Part shown: in pieces, positions 46,185 through 55,549 of the stretch
Numbering within the stretch: the first letter of the stretch is position 1
How the letters are laid out: every line of letters starts with the position of its first letter
DNA from: Spirochaetota bacterium
GTDB lineage: Bacteria > Spirochaetota > GWB1-36-13 > JAKPDD01
Reading direction: 5' to 3'
DNA length: 64,000 bases
NCBI GenBank assembly: GCA_029552945.1
Contig: JAKPDD010000023.1
Span: 186,001 to 250,000 of the forward strand
The notes under the pieces: generated by a model
What the model saw: the letters and a program-made list of their open reading frames with translations, nothing else
What the model was told of the DNA's origin: nothing
Databases searched by the model: none
Made by a program: the position numbers and the translations under genes

Positions 46185-46787
46185 ATGTCTAGAATAAGGT
46201 TTATAACTTTTTTACTATTTATTATTTCTGTTTATACTATAACTTCAAGTTATAAATTAGAAGTAAGCGAATACAGTGACGAAAATAACCTTGCTCTTAA
46301 TAAAGATAAAAAAGGTTACCCATCTCCATTAGGGACTGATAAGGGATGGGGTGGTGGAAGTTTTGTTTGGGAAATAGTGGATGGATTAAGAACTTATGAT
46401 AATTGGGCCCATGGTCTTGCTTTTTGTGGGGGAATAAAAAATTGGTGTTCTGAACCATGTGGTTGGAGAGAAGTTCTTATTGACTTTGGTAGAATGATTG
46501 AAATAAGTAAAGTTGTAGTCTGGCACCATGGTCTTGAACATGTGCCCAATACTTACAAAATCCAGGTATTAGATATAAATACTGGTGAATATAAAACTGT
46601 TTTTGAAACTAAAAAAGGTAAAAATTATCTTAAGTTCCAAGTTAACCCCAATCCAAAAAATTGGTGGGAAAACTTTTCAACACCTACAGAAAACAATTTT
46701 AAGCCGGTCATTACAAATCGCCTAAGATATGTTATAAATAATTGTGATATTGAACATGGTTGGATATATGAAATTGAGGTTTATTAA
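46185..46787 (+). CDS. Secreted discoidin-like (F5/8 type C) domain protein
   Basis: A signal peptide (MSRIRFITFLLFIISVYTITS) precedes a ~170-residue beta domain with features of F5/8C modules (VDGLRTYDNW, WREVLIDFGRMIEISKVVVWHHG, NTYKIQVLDINTGEYKTVF, TNRLRYVINN). Three or four Cys around NWCSEPCGW suggest a disulfide. Such domains bind carbohydrate, so a surface or periplasmic glycan-binding role is possible. An AAGGAG site precedes the ATG. Confidence 0.72.
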   Translation: MSRIRFITFLLFIISVYTITSSYKLEVSEYSDENNLALNKDKKGYPSPLGTDKGWGGGSFVWEIVDGLRTYDNWAHGLAFCGGIKNWCSEPCGWREVLIDFGRMIEISKVVVWHHGLEHVPNTYKIQVLDINTGEYKTVFETKKGKNYLKFQVNPNPKNWWENFSTPTENNFKPVITNRLRYVINNCDIEHGWIYEIEVY

Positions 46788-46943
46788 AAAATTTATAGCA
46801 ATATTAAAAAATAACTTAGTGAACTAAAACTTCTCTGTTAAATTCTAAAAAGAATTAGATAAATCTTAAATAATAAATAATTTTTTTAATTATTTGTTAT
46901 TATTTACTTAAAAGTATTTTAAAATTTGAAAAAAGGAGGTATC

Positions 46944-47375
46944 ATGGATCTAAAACAAAATGCAAGAGCAATTATTAAAAGGTTCTGTGATGAAAAGGGA
47001 ATCATAGAATCAGATGCGAAGGTAAACGATGAATTATGGGCAATAAGATTTGGCTCATTTTCAATGCAAGTTTACTTCTTCCAATATACTCATTTTAACG
47101 AAGTAAGAGATGGTATAGCAATTGAAGGTGTTTTAACCCCACTTCCCTCAAATCTTGGTTTTGAAAAAGAGGCTGAACTTTTTAAAAAACTTTTAAGAAT
47201 CCATAGAGCCCTAGTAGGGGTAAAGTTTGCTATTGATGAAGGAAATAACCTTATTTTTTCAATAACAAGGGGGCTTAATAAACTTGATTATGATGAGTTC
47301 AACGAAATAATGGAAACAATAGCAAGTCAGGGTGATTACTATGATGATACTTTAAAAAATGAACTAAATTTATAA
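46944..47375 (+). CDS. YbjN / type III secretion chaperone-like protein
   Basis: The ATG at 46944 follows AGGAGG by 5 nt and is preferred over the track's TTG. The 143-residue product has the fold-type sequence of the YbjN/Tir-chaperone group (WAIRFGSFSMQVYFFQYTHFNEVRDGIAIEGVLTPLP, LLRIHRALVGVKFAIDEGNNLIFSITRGL, LDYDEFNEIMETI). The function in non-secretion contexts is unknown. The gene stands in its own spacing and is followed by a small ORF with a GGAGG site. Confidence 0.7.
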   Translation: MDLKQNARAIIKRFCDEKGIIESDAKVNDELWAIRFGSFSMQVYFFQYTHFNEVRDGIAIEGVLTPLPSNLGFEKEAELFKKLLRIHRALVGVKFAIDEGNNLIFSITRGLNKLDYDEFNEIMETIASQGDYYDDTLKNELNL

Positions 47376-47401
47376 AAATAATTAAAAAATGGAGGTAAAC
47401 T

Positions 47402-47611
47402 ATGGCATCTGATAAAGACCTTGTTTCAAAAGAAGAACATGAATTAAATTATGTTTTAAAAAAGTATAACAAAAGGCAAACAAAAGAAAACAGGGAAAAA
47501 CTAGTAGAATCTCTAGATAACTTTAATAAAGACAGTAATTACAAACCACATAATAGAGAAAACTTTTACAAATACATTGAAGAAAAAGGTATACTGTCTA
47601 CTTTAGAATAA
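47402..47611 (+). CDS. Small hypothetical protein (69 residues)
   Basis: A well-placed GGAGG 9 nt before the ATG supports translation. The product is charged and helical (EEHELNYVLKKYNKRQTKENREKLVESL). No domain is recognised. It probably shares a transcript with the YbjN-like gene. Confidence 0.6.
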   Translation: MASDKDLVSKEEHELNYVLKKYNKRQTKENREKLVESLDNFNKDSNYKPHNRENFYKYIEEKGILSTLE

Positions 47612-47623
47612 CAAAATATTTAA

Positions 47624-47663
47624 AGAGAAGAGTTTATTTAAATTCAAAAATATTCTCTTCTCT
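47624..47663 (+). terminator. Weak hairpin after the small ORF
   Basis: AGAGAAGAG and CTCTTCTCT form a 9-bp stem with a 22-nt loop soon after the stop of the 69-residue ORF. It is not followed by a T-run, so termination is uncertain. Confidence 0.3.
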
Positions 47664-47730
47664 CCCAATTCTGCTATTTATCTAGTTTATAAAACATATA
47701 AAAATCAAAAGATATAATTTTAGCACCCAT

Positions 47731-47778
47731 AAAAAATTTTAGATTCTTATTAAAAAAATTTTTTTTCTAAAATTTTTT
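47731..47778 (+). terminator. 13-bp A/T hairpin ending in T6 upstream of trpE
   Basis: AAAAAATTTTAGA and TCTAAAATTTTTT are perfectly complementary with a 22-nt A/T-only loop, and the right arm ends in T6. It lies just before the trp operator and could be a terminator separating trp from upstream transcription. It is nearly all A/T, so the stability is low. Confidence 0.35.
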
Positions 47779-47789
47779 AGTTAAATTTT

Positions 47790-47825
47790 GTTTCTATAAA
47801 TAGAAACGTTTCTACATATAGAAAC
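47790..47825 (+). promoter_or_regulatory. Tandem palindromic operator of the trp operon
   Basis: GTTTCTATAAATAGAAAC (47790-47807) is directly followed by GTTTCTACATATAGAAAC (47808-47825). Each 18-bp unit has 8-bp inverted arms (one mismatch in the second), and the junction TAGAAACGTTTCTA is itself a perfect 14-bp palindrome. The block ends where the trpE ribosome-binding site (AAGGAG) starts. It does not match the E. coli TrpR operator (GTACTAGTTAACTAGTAC). No leader peptide with Trp codons or T-box motif is present. Confidence 0.7.
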
Positions 47826-47836
47826 AAGGAGTTAAA

Positions 47837-49306
47837 ATGATACCAGAAATAGATCTATTAAAGAAAAATTTTGAAAGATATGAATCCTTCCTTTTTCAAC
47901 AAGAGATAGCAGGAGATATTGTAAATCCTATTATCCTTTTAAAAAGGATATCTTCCAGAAAATATTCGTTTCTACTTGAGAGTGCAAAAACTGATGATAA
48001 AATTCTGGCAAGATACTCTTTTTTAGGTTACAATCCTTCTGAAATAATAACTTATGAAAATAATACACTTATAATAGAAAAAGATAAAGTACAAGAAAAA
48101 TATATTACAGAAAATCCTTTCAGTCTATTAAAGAGAAAACTAAATAAAAAAGTTTTTTCAAATAATATCGGTGACTTTATAGGAGGGTACATAGGTATTA
48201 TATCATATGAATCAGTTAATTATATGGATAACTTAAGAGAAAAAATAAAAGAAAATACTTTTCCAATTTTTATACTTCTTAAAATAGACAAGTTTTTTGT
48301 TTACGATAACTATACAGGAAAGCTTTATGCAAGTTTTTATATTGAAAAAAAGAATACTCCAGAAGAAACATACAAAGTTGCTGAAGAACAGATAAAGTTC
48401 ATGAGAGAGGAAATATTTAAAATTGAAGAGACAAAAGAGAGTAGTGGGAAAATTATAGATATAAAAGATGACTTAAAAAGAGATGAGTATATTAAAGTTG
48501 TTGAAAATATTAAAAAAGAAATAGAAAATGGAGAGGCTATCCAGGTTGTCATTTCAAAAAAGTACGATATATATTTTGATAAAATAAATCCTGTAAGTTT
48601 TTATAGATCACTTAGAAATCTAAATCCCTCACCTTACATGTTTTATTTAAAACTTGATAAATACACAGTCTTAGGTTCTTCACCTGAAACACACCTTAAG
48701 GTAAAAAACAGAATAGCGTATATAAAACCAATAGCAGGAACATACCCTATAAAAAGAGAAACATTAGAAAATGATAAGAAAAAACTTTTAACAGACCCAA
48801 AAGAGGTTTCAGAACACCTTATGTTACTTGATCTTGCAAGAAACGATCTTTATACTTGTTGTGATCATAGCAGTGTTGTTGTTGAAAAATCATTTATTGC
48901 TGAAGAGTATTCTCATGTTTTACATATAGTTTCCTCTGTAAAAGGGAAAATAAAGGATGATTATCACCCCCTTGACCTTTTTGAAAAAACATTCCCAGCA
49001 GGTACAGTAAGCGGAGCACCCAAGGTAAGGGCAATTGAACTTATAAACCAATATGAGAACTCAGTACGTGGTTTCTATGCTGGCTGTGTTGGATATTTTA
49101 GTTATAACTCTGATATAGACACCTGCATAACAATAAGATCAGCACTGATAAAAGACAATGTAGTAACTTTGAGGGCAGGGGCAGGTATTGTATACGATAG
49201 TATTCCTGAAAAGGAGGCTGATGAGGTTGAAAATAAACTTAAAGCACTTTTTAAAGCACTTGAAAGAATAAATGAACTGGAGGATAATTATGTTTTTACT
49301 CGTTGA
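47837..49306 (+). CDS. trpE: Anthranilate synthase component I
   Basis: TrpE makes anthranilate from chorismate with ammonia from TrpG. The Trp feedback site LLES is present as FLLESAKTD near the N-terminus. The chorismate-binding half has GEAIQVVISKKYDI, SPYMFYL, VLGSSPETHLKV, PIAGTYPIKRETLENDKK, LLDLARNDL, FPAGTVSGAPKVRAIEL and TIRSALIK. At 489 residues it is complete and not fused to TrpG. It follows the tandem operator directly. Confidence 0.96.
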   Translation: MIPEIDLLKKNFERYESFLFQQEIAGDIVNPIILLKRISSRKYSFLLESAKTDDKILARYSFLGYNPSEIITYENNTLIIEKDKVQEKYITENPFSLLKRKLNKKVFSNNIGDFIGGYIGIISYESVNYMDNLREKIKENTFPIFILLKIDKFFVYDNYTGKLYASFYIEKKNTPEETYKVAEEQIKFMREEIFKIEETKESSGKIIDIKDDLKRDEYIKVVENIKKEIENGEAIQVVISKKYDIYFDKINPVSFYRSLRNLNPSPYMFYLKLDKYTVLGSSPETHLKVKNRIAYIKPIAGTYPIKRETLENDKKKLLTDPKEVSEHLMLLDLARNDLYTCCDHSSVVVEKSFIAEEYSHVLHIVSSVKGKIKDDYHPLDLFEKTFPAGTVSGAPKVRAIELINQYENSVRGFYAGCVGYFSYNSDIDTCITIRSALIKDNVVTLRAGAGIVYDSIPEKEADEVENKLKALFKALERINELEDNYVFTR

Positions 49307-49841
49307 TAATTATGATTCTTTTACTTATAACTTGTATGCTCTTTTTAAAAGTTTAAATATTGAAGTAAAAGTAGTAAAAAACAGAGAGTTTATAAAAAAT
49401 GGTTTTGAAGGAATTATAATATCCCCTGGCCCCTCTCATCCAAAAAACAGTGGGCTTACTCTTGATTACATTGACTACTATAAAGGGAAAATACCAATAT
49501 TTGGTGTATGCCTCGGAATGCAGGCAATATGTCATTACCTTGGTTATAAAGTAGATAAAGCTTCCACTATACAACATGGTAAAAAAGATACAATAATAAT
49601 AAAAAAAGGAAATATCTTATTAAAAGACTTACCAAAAAAGTTTTATGCTGTAAGATACCATTCCCTATCAGTAAAAGGAATAGATCCAATAGCAGTATCA
49701 GAAACTGATAATGAAGCAATGGCATTTGAAGATAGTAAAAACTATCTTTTTGGAGTACAATTCCATCCAGAATCTTTTTTAAGTGAGTATGGAATTGAGA
49801 TAGCTACTAATTTTATTAAAATATGCAAAAAGGGGGTTTAA
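49290..49841 (+). CDS. trpG: Anthranilate synthase glutamine amidotransferase component
   Basis: The ATG at 49290 has TGGAGG 6-11 nt upstream and overlaps trpE by 17 nt. The track's start (49272) lacks support. Class I glutaminase motifs: LLVDNYDSFTYNL, ISPGPSHPKNSG, the nucleophile in FGVCLGMQAI and the His/Glu of VQFHPESFLSEYG. At 183 residues it is complete. It may also serve p-aminobenzoate synthesis, as in many bacteria. Confidence 0.95.
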   Translation: MFLLVDNYDSFTYNLYALFKSLNIEVKVVKNREFIKNGFEGIIISPGPSHPKNSGLTLDYIDYYKGKIPIFGVCLGMQAICHYLGYKVDKASTIQHGKKDTIIIKKGNILLKDLPKKFYAVRYHSLSVKGIDPIAVSETDNEAMAFEDSKNYLFGVQFHPESFLSEYGIEIATNFIKICKKGV

Positions 49842-49843
49842 AA

Positions 49844-50821
49844 ATGTTAATGGAGATAATTGAAAAAGAAGATTTAAATTATGAAGAGGCAATAAAAATA
49901 TTTGACAATATGGCAAACGGAAAATATTCTGAGGCACAAATTGCTTCAATATTAACCTCTATTAAACTTAGAGGAGAAAATCCCGAGATTATAAGGGCTG
50001 CTATCAATGTGTTCAACAGTTATAAGATAAAACTTGAATTGGGTGATGATCTTATAGATACATGCGGAACAGGAGGGGATGGAAAACACTCTGTTAATGT
50101 ATCATCAGCTGTAGCACCTACCCTTGCTGCCCTAGGTAAAAAGGTTGTAAAACATGGTAATAAAGCTCAAACAGGTAAAGTAGGGTCAGCTGATATTTTT
50201 GAAATGGTCGGAATTCCCACAGAACTAAAAAAAGATGAGGCTATTTCATATTTTAATAAACACAACTTTGTATTTATCTTTGCACCCCTTTACCATCCTG
50301 CTTTTAAATATGTAGCCCCAGTAAGAAAACAGCTTGGATTTCCCACAATATTTAATTATTTAGGCCCATTTCTTAATCCAGCAACTCCATCCTACCAGAT
50401 GGTAGGTATGAATAAACTCGATAAACTTGGGCTTATTAAAGACTCAGTTATAGGAAATCAATACTACAAAAAAGTTATAATATATTCATCTTATGATGGT
50501 TATGATGAAATCTCTACATCTGATATAACAGTAGGGTATGAGATAGAAGGAAATTATTTTAAAGAATTTAAAGTGGACCCTAAAGAGCTTTTCAATCCTT
50601 TTCTTATCCCCTCAGTTGTAGATAAAAATGATGCTTTTAAACTATTTATGGATGGATTAAGTGGAGAAAATGAAAAGATTGCATCACTAATTTCAATAAA
50701 TACAGCTGTAGGTCTTTATCTTACAGGAGATGTAAAAAGTATAAAAGAGGGCTATAATTTAGCATACAAAGCAATTAAAAAAGGTGATGTAGTAAAAAAA
50801 ATAAATGAACTTAAAAGGTAG
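49844..50821 (+). CDS. trpD: Anthranilate phosphoribosyltransferase
   Basis: The ATG at 49844 follows AGGGGG by 7 nt, and the track's 49823 lies inside trpG. The PRPP and anthranilate motifs are DTCGTGGDGKHSVNVSSAVAPTLA, KHGNKAQTGKVGSADIFE and FAPLYHPAFKYVAPVRKQLGFPTIFNYLGPFLNP. At 325 residues it is normal. The gene is followed after 10 nt by trpF, with no trpC in between. Confidence 0.95.
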   Translation: MLMEIIEKEDLNYEEAIKIFDNMANGKYSEAQIASILTSIKLRGENPEIIRAAINVFNSYKIKLELGDDLIDTCGTGGDGKHSVNVSSAVAPTLAALGKKVVKHGNKAQTGKVGSADIFEMVGIPTELKKDEAISYFNKHNFVFIFAPLYHPAFKYVAPVRKQLGFPTIFNYLGPFLNPATPSYQMVGMNKLDKLGLIKDSVIGNQYYKKVIIYSSYDGYDEISTSDITVGYEIEGNYFKEFKVDPKELFNPFLIPSVVDKNDAFKLFMDGLSGENEKIASLISINTAVGLYLTGDVKSIKEGYNLAYKAIKKGDVVKKINELKR

Positions 50822-50831
50822 TCTTTAATCT

Positions 50832-51386
50832 ATGTTTATTAAAGTGTGTGGAATAAAACATAAGACTGAGATAGACTGGGCAATTGAACTGGGTTATACT
50901 GCAATAGGTGTAGTATTATATCCTTTAAGCAAAAGGTTTGTGGATAAAGAAAAAGCTAAAGAACTTGCATTATATTGCAAAGACAAAATAAAATCAGTTG
51001 CTGTTGGAATAGAATATAAAGATGTAAAAGATGTTGAGGATTTCTTTGATTATATCCAGATAAGTGAGGACGTGAATAAAGATAATGTTATTCTTTCAAT
51101 AGAAGAAGAGTTTGATGATAGAACAAATAGATTATTAATATTTGATAAGAGTAGGGGAAAAGGTAATTTTAGTACTATCCCTGAATGGCTTGATAAATAC
51201 AAAAATAGAATAATAATAGCAGGTGGATTAAATCAAGAAAATGTAAAAAACATAATTGAAAAATATAAGCCATTTGGTGTTGATGTATCAAGTGGTGTGG
51301 AAGATGATGCTAAAAAGTCATACCAAAAAATGAAAAAATTTATAGAAGAGGTTTTTGATGGATATAAAAAAAATGTTTTATGGTGA
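50832..51386 (+). CDS. trpF: Phosphoribosylanthranilate isomerase
   Basis: TrpF does the Amadori rearrangement of PRA. The start [21 protein letters not shown] supplies the catalytic Cys, and [21 protein letters not shown] closes the barrel. At 184 residues it is slightly short (usual ~200) and is not fused to TrpC. Its last 29 bases overlap trpB. Confidence 0.92.
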   Translation: MFIKVCGIKHKTEIDWAIELGYTAIGVVLYPLSKRFVDKEKAKELALYCKDKIKSVAVGIEYKDVKDVEDFFDYIQISEDVNKDNVILSIEEEFDDRTNRLLIFDKSRGKGNFSTIPEWLDKYKNRIIIAGGLNQENVKNIIEKYKPFGVDVSSGVEDDAKKSYQKMKKFIEEVFDGYKKNVLW

Positions 51387-52518
51387 GTATGGAGGGCAAT
51401 TTGTACCAGAGACACTTATACCAGCTCTAGATGAACTTGATCATGCTTTTGAAAATGCAATAAAAAATGAAAATTTTATAGAAAAATTCAATTCTTTACT
51501 ACGCAACTATGCAGGAAGACCAACACCCATATACTTTGCAGAAAGATTTTCAAGAAAGTATGGACTAAAATTATATCTTAAAAGAGAAGACTTACTACAC
51601 ACAGGTGCTCATAAAATAAATAACACTATAGGGCAGGGACTTCTTACAAGTTTTATGGGTAAAAAGAGGATAATAGCAGAAACAGGGGCAGGGCAACATG
51701 GGGTTGCAACAGCAACAGTCGCAGCACTACTTGGTCTTGAATGTATAATATATATGGGAAAACTTGATGCAAAAAGACAGGAACCAAATGTAAAAAGAAT
51801 GAAAATATTAGGAGCAGAGGTTGTTGAGGTCGAAAATGGGTCAATGACACTAAAAGATGCAATGAATGAAGCTTTAAGAGACTGGGTAAAAAATGTTAAA
51901 AATACACATTATATTATAGGAAGTACTGCAGGTCCATATCCTTTTCCAAAAATAGTTGCCTATTTTCAATCAGTAATAGGTAAAGAGGCAAGAGATTTTT
52001 TTGATAAAAATTGTATTTTACCAGACTATGTTATAGCATGTGTTGGTGGTGGAAGTAATGCAATGGGAATTTTTCAGGGGTTTCTTGATACAAACGTTAG
52101 ACTTATTGGTGTTGAGGCAGGTGGAAAATCAAACAAAATAGGGGAACATGCAATGACTTTAAACCTTGGCAAAAAAGGAATTTTACATGGAAGTCTAAGT
52201 TATCTCTTATGTGATGATGATGGTCAGGTTGCACCAGTTCACTCAATATCTGCAGGTCTTGATTATCCTGGCGTCGGCCCTCAACACGCATATTTTAAAG
52301 ACTCCGGAAAGATAAAGTATGATTTTGTAAGAGATAATGATGCATTACAAGGCTTTTTTGAACTTTCAAGGCTTGAAGGAATTATTCCAGCACTGGAATC
52401 ATCACATGCTATAGGTTACGTTATAAAAAACCAAGAATTATTTAAAGACAAAGTAGTTCTTTTAAACCTTTCAGGGAGGGGTGACAAAGATATGAAAATA
52501 ATAGAAAAGAAGATTTAA
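51358..52518 (+). CDS. trpB: Tryptophan synthase beta chain
   Basis: The ATG at 51358, after GAAGAGG, replaces the track's TTG. The PLP lysine is in [14 protein letters not shown], the COMM-domain region and the phosphate-binding [12 protein letters not shown] are present, and [27 protein letters not shown] and LSGRGDKDM are canonical. At 386 residues it is the standard TrpB1 type that works with TrpA. Confidence 0.97.
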   Translation: MDIKKMFYGEYGGQFVPETLIPALDELDHAFENAIKNENFIEKFNSLLRNYAGRPTPIYFAERFSRKYGLKLYLKREDLLHTGAHKINNTIGQGLLTSFMGKKRIIAETGAGQHGVATATVAALLGLECIIYMGKLDAKRQEPNVKRMKILGAEVVEVENGSMTLKDAMNEALRDWVKNVKNTHYIIGSTAGPYPFPKIVAYFQSVIGKEARDFFDKNCILPDYVIACVGGGSNAMGIFQGFLDTNVRLIGVEAGGKSNKIGEHAMTLNLGKKGILHGSLSYLLCDDDGQVAPVHSISAGLDYPGVGPQHAYFKDSGKIKYDFVRDNDALQGFFELSRLEGIIPALESSHAIGYVIKNQELFKDKVVLLNLSGRGDKDMKIIEKKI

Positions 52519-52529
52519 AAGGAGATAAA

Positions 52530-53222
52530 ATGAGAGGAATTTATATTGTAGGGGGATATCCTGATAAAGAAAGTTTTTTAAAAATAGCGGATATTGTGCT
52601 TAATAAAATGGATTTTATAGAGATCGGAATACCTTTTTCAGATCCTGTTGCTGATGGACCTATAATTTCATCCGCTATAAATAATATTTTAGGCAAAATA
52701 AATGTAAAGGAGATAATTGATATCACAAAACTTCTTGGAAAAGAAAAAAATATATTTTATATGACATATTCAAATATTATCTACTCCTATGGAATAAAAA
52801 AATTCTCAGATGAAGTTAAAAACTATATAAAAGGCATAATAATTGCTGATCTGCCTAACAGATTACATGATTTTTTTTATCAAAGAGGGCTTGAAATACC
52901 AATAATACCATTCATAACACCTGAATCAAGAGAAAGCGATATAAAAGAAATTATTAAATACAGACCACCTTTCATTTACTTCATAGGAATAAGAGGGATA
53001 ACAGGTTCAAAAGCTGACCTTGATAACAGTGAAATAATAGATAAAATAAAAGTCATAAAAAAATTAACAGATATTCCCGTCATAATAGGATTTGGGATAA
53101 AAGGAAAAAAGGATGCAAAAAAAGCTATCTCTATTGCAGATGGGTTTGTCATTGGTACTGAGGCTGTAAAAGTACAGAACAACCTTCAACTTTTTATTGA
53201 TTTTGTTAATTCTTTACAGTAA
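52530..53222 (+). CDS. trpA: Tryptophan synthase alpha chain
   Basis: The catalytic Glu is in FIEIGIPFSDPVADGP and the Asp in the same segment. YMTYSNIIYSYG and FGIKGKKDAKKA follow. Its 230 residues are about 30 fewer than usual, mainly through loss at the N-terminus (it begins at GIYIVGGYPDKESF, the usual TAGYP strand). It closes the trp operon, and AAAAGGAG precedes the start. Confidence 0.93.
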   Translation: MRGIYIVGGYPDKESFLKIADIVLNKMDFIEIGIPFSDPVADGPIISSAINNILGKINVKEIIDITKLLGKEKNIFYMTYSNIIYSYGIKKFSDEVKNYIKGIIIADLPNRLHDFFYQRGLEIPIIPFITPESRESDIKEIIKYRPPFIYFIGIRGITGSKADLDNSEIIDKIKVIKKLTDIPVIIGFGIKGKKDAKKAISIADGFVIGTEAVKVQNNLQLFIDFVNSLQ

Positions 53223-53251
53223 TTAAAACTTTCTTATAAGATGTTTAAATA

Positions 53252-53698
53252 TTATTCTACGTAATATTTTTTATAATTATCTATAAACCATAATATTTTT
53301 TCTTTTATCTTATCCCTCACTTCTCTTGTGAAAGCAAGTTTATCCTCATCACTGCCTTGAAAAGTTGAAGGGTCCTCAAATGACCAATGAATTGTATTTA
53401 TTACTCCTGGGAATAGGGGGCATTTTTCAGCTGTTTTTTCATCACAAACAGTTATAACAAAATTATAGCTTTTTCCTAACTTGAAAATTTCAAATACTGA
53501 TTTTGGTTTTTGTTCTGATATATCAAAACCTATTTCAGCCATTACCCTCACTGCAAACTGATTTAAGTTACCAGGTTTTAATCCTGCCGATTCTGCTATA
53601 AAATATTCTTTCCCCAGTTCATTTAAAAACTTCTCTGCCATCTGGCTCCTTGCAGAATTATGCACGCAGACAAAAAGTACTTTTAATTTCTTGTCCAT
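53252..53698 (-). CDS. arsC: Arsenate reductase, thioredoxin-type (low-Mr phosphatase fold)
   Basis: The P-loop CVHNSARSQMAE (C-x5-R-S) and the second and third redox Cys in VITVCDEKTAEKCPLFPG match the pI258-type ArsC, which reduces arsenate via a Cys triad and thioredoxin. WSFEDPSTFQGSDEDK is typical of the family. No arsB/acr3 or arsR gene is adjacent. Its 5' end overlaps the acyltransferase gene by 41 nt, so it is co-transcribed with lipid genes. Confidence 0.88.
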   Translation of the reverse strand: MDKKLKVLFVCVHNSARSQMAEKFLNELGKEYFIAESAGLKPGNLNQFAVRVMAEIGFDISEQKPKSVFEIFKLGKSYNFVITVCDEKTAEKCPLFPGVINTIHWSFEDPSTFQGSDEDKLAFTREVRDKIKEKILWFIDNYKKYYVE

Positions 53699-54494
53699 CT
53701 ATTTTTCCTTTTTCAAGTTTTAATTTTTTCAATAAGTTGTATTTATATGATACTTTTTCATATGCTATTTGACTCAACTCTTTTCTATCTTTTAAATCTT
53801 TTATTGGTTCAAGAAAATCAACTCTTATTTTTATGTTTTTCACAAAAAGAAGCTTAAAAAAATGAGAAAAAAACTTCATGTTGCCATAGTAGAAAACTTT
53901 ATCTCTATTAGATTCATTAATATCTTTATTATTTATCTTATCATAGAATATACATACTGGTAAAATGTTTACACTAGATTCCGCTGCTGATTCAAAAAAT
54001 GAAGACTTAAAACCTTTTATTTTATCTCCATTTGTTGTTGTGCCTTCTGGAAAAAATGCAACATTAAATCCATCTTTTAACTTCTTAGTTATTTTTTCAA
54101 TCTCTTTTTTTATATCCTTTCTTGACCTCCTCTCTATAAAAATAGCCCCCCCTAATTTTACTATATAACCCAATAAGAATGTTTTCTCAACCTCAACACT
54201 TGATATAAAAATTGAAGGAACCTCAGAAATTAATACTAATATATCTATATACGATAGATGATTTGCCACAATCAGTCCATTTTCAAAAACTTTAAAATTT
54301 TCTATACCATTTACATTTATTTTTATTCCAATCAATTTATTCAATACCTTGCAAAAAAAACTTGTTGTAGCCAGTTGTTTTCTTATTTTACTCTTCTTGT
54401 TACTTATAAAAATGTTCATTAAAATAGAATACAAAATAAATAATGCAACCCAAAAAACTATAAATGGCACTTTTAATATTTTTATTATTATCAT
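53658..54494 (-). CDS. PlsC-type 1-acylglycerol-phosphate / lyso-ornithine lipid acyltransferase
   Basis: The H-x4-D motif is NHLSYIDILVL (~80) and the second motif is FFPEGTTTNGDKIKGFKSSFFE. One N-terminal membrane helix is present. It is directly downstream of an OlsB-like GNAT protein (4-nt overlap), which points to OlsA-type O-acylation of lyso-ornithine lipid. A phospholipid PlsC cannot be excluded. 278 residues. Confidence 0.83.
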   Translation of the reverse strand: MIIIKILKVPFIVFWVALFILYSILMNIFISNKKSKIRKQLATTSFFCKVLNKLIGIKINVNGIENFKVFENGLIVANHLSYIDILVLISEVPSIFISSVEVEKTFLLGYIVKLGGAIFIERRSRKDIKKEIEKITKKLKDGFNVAFFPEGTTTNGDKIKGFKSSFFESAAESSVNILPVCIFYDKINNKDINESNRDKVFYYGNMKFFSHFFKLLFVKNIKIRVDFLEPIKDLKDRKELSQIAYEKVSYKYNLLKKLKLEKGKIDGQEIKSTFCLRA

Positions 54495-55354
54495 AATTCA
54501 AACTTCCTCTCAACTCTTTTATTCATACTACTTACATCAAGTAAAGTAAAATAATCTATGCAGTTAAAAGAATTATCAAGTGCAGGTTCCCCACAGACAA
54601 CTGCTCCAGCTTTAAAATAAGACTTTAATAATGATGGTATTTTATTTCTAATCTCTTTGTAATCTATATTTTCTACCTTTGAGACTCTTTTTTCCAGATC
54701 TTTTATTTTATATTTACCAGATGGGGTTACTTTCAAATCCTCATTAGAATAATGATTATCTCTAATATATTTCTCTATTTTTGTTATCTCTTCTAAGTCA
54801 GTTACCTTTATAGATGAACACCCAAACAGATATTTTGTATTTGTCTCTCTTATATATTCAGCAAGCCCCATCCATAATAATGCTATAGTTATTCCATTTC
54901 TATATTCTTTATCTATACATGCACGGCCAAGTTCTAATTTTATGCCATCCAGGTTTTTTATTTTTTCTATGTCAAACTCAGATTCAGAATAAAAATAATC
55001 ACTATAAAGTGAAGAGATAAGTCTGTAAGTACCTATTATTCTACCATTATTTTTATCTTTTATAATGAGGTGGTCTGATAAAAAATCAAACTTATCAACA
55101 TCCATTTTGGTAATAAGCTTTTTTCCTATATATTCTGAATAAAAAACTCTATATCTTAATTCAAGTATCTGTTGTAACTCTTCACCATTTGATGCAGTCT
55201 TTATCAAAAAATCCCCTTTTTCTAATTTAAATCTTATATGAGGAGTATAATTCCTTATTTTATTACCAAATGGATTAAGTAATAAAAGTATCTGTGAAAT
55301 AATTTTTTTTGTTTTTAGAGGTTTAACAAACTCTAATGTGTTTTCTAGTTTCAT
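54491..55354 (-). CDS. OlsB-like N-acyltransferase (COG3176 'hemolysin-like')
   Basis: The GNAT-like core contains ELRYRVFYSEYIGKK, SDHLIIKDKNNGRIIGTYRLIS, KLELGRACIDKEYRNGITIALLWMGLAEYI and FGCSSI. This pattern is that of OlsB, which N-acylates ornithine with acyl-ACP, and of the COG3176 proteins once called hemolysins. Together with the PlsC-type gene it forms an olsBA-like pair, suggesting an aminolipid. 287 residues. Confidence 0.8.
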   Translation of the reverse strand: MKLENTLEFVKPLKTKKIISQILLLLNPFGNKIRNYTPHIRFKLEKGDFLIKTASNGEELQQILELRYRVFYSEYIGKKLITKMDVDKFDFLSDHLIIKDKNNGRIIGTYRLISSLYSDYFYSESEFDIEKIKNLDGIKLELGRACIDKEYRNGITIALLWMGLAEYIRETNTKYLFGCSSIKVTDLEEITKIEKYIRDNHYSNEDLKVTPSGKYKIKDLEKRVSKVENIDYKEIRNKIPSLLKSYFKAGAVVCGEPALDNSFNCIDYFTLLDVSSMNKRVERKFEL

Positions 55355-55549
55355 TATTTTCTCCTGAAAATATTTTAGTTATAAATAATTTTAGCTTAAA
55401 ATTGATAAGAAATAGTTAAGAAAAGATTAAGGTTTTATTAAGAATATTGATAATAGAAAATTAAAATAATCATTAATTTCTAAGATAGATGACATCAAAA
55501 ATAATGAATGTAAGTATATTAAAAAAATAGAAAATACAATTTTATATTT

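Noticed and set aside
50822-50831. Hidden trpC between trpD and trpF
   Set aside because: The gap is 10 nt, and neither neighbour is long enough to hold a fused TrpC domain.
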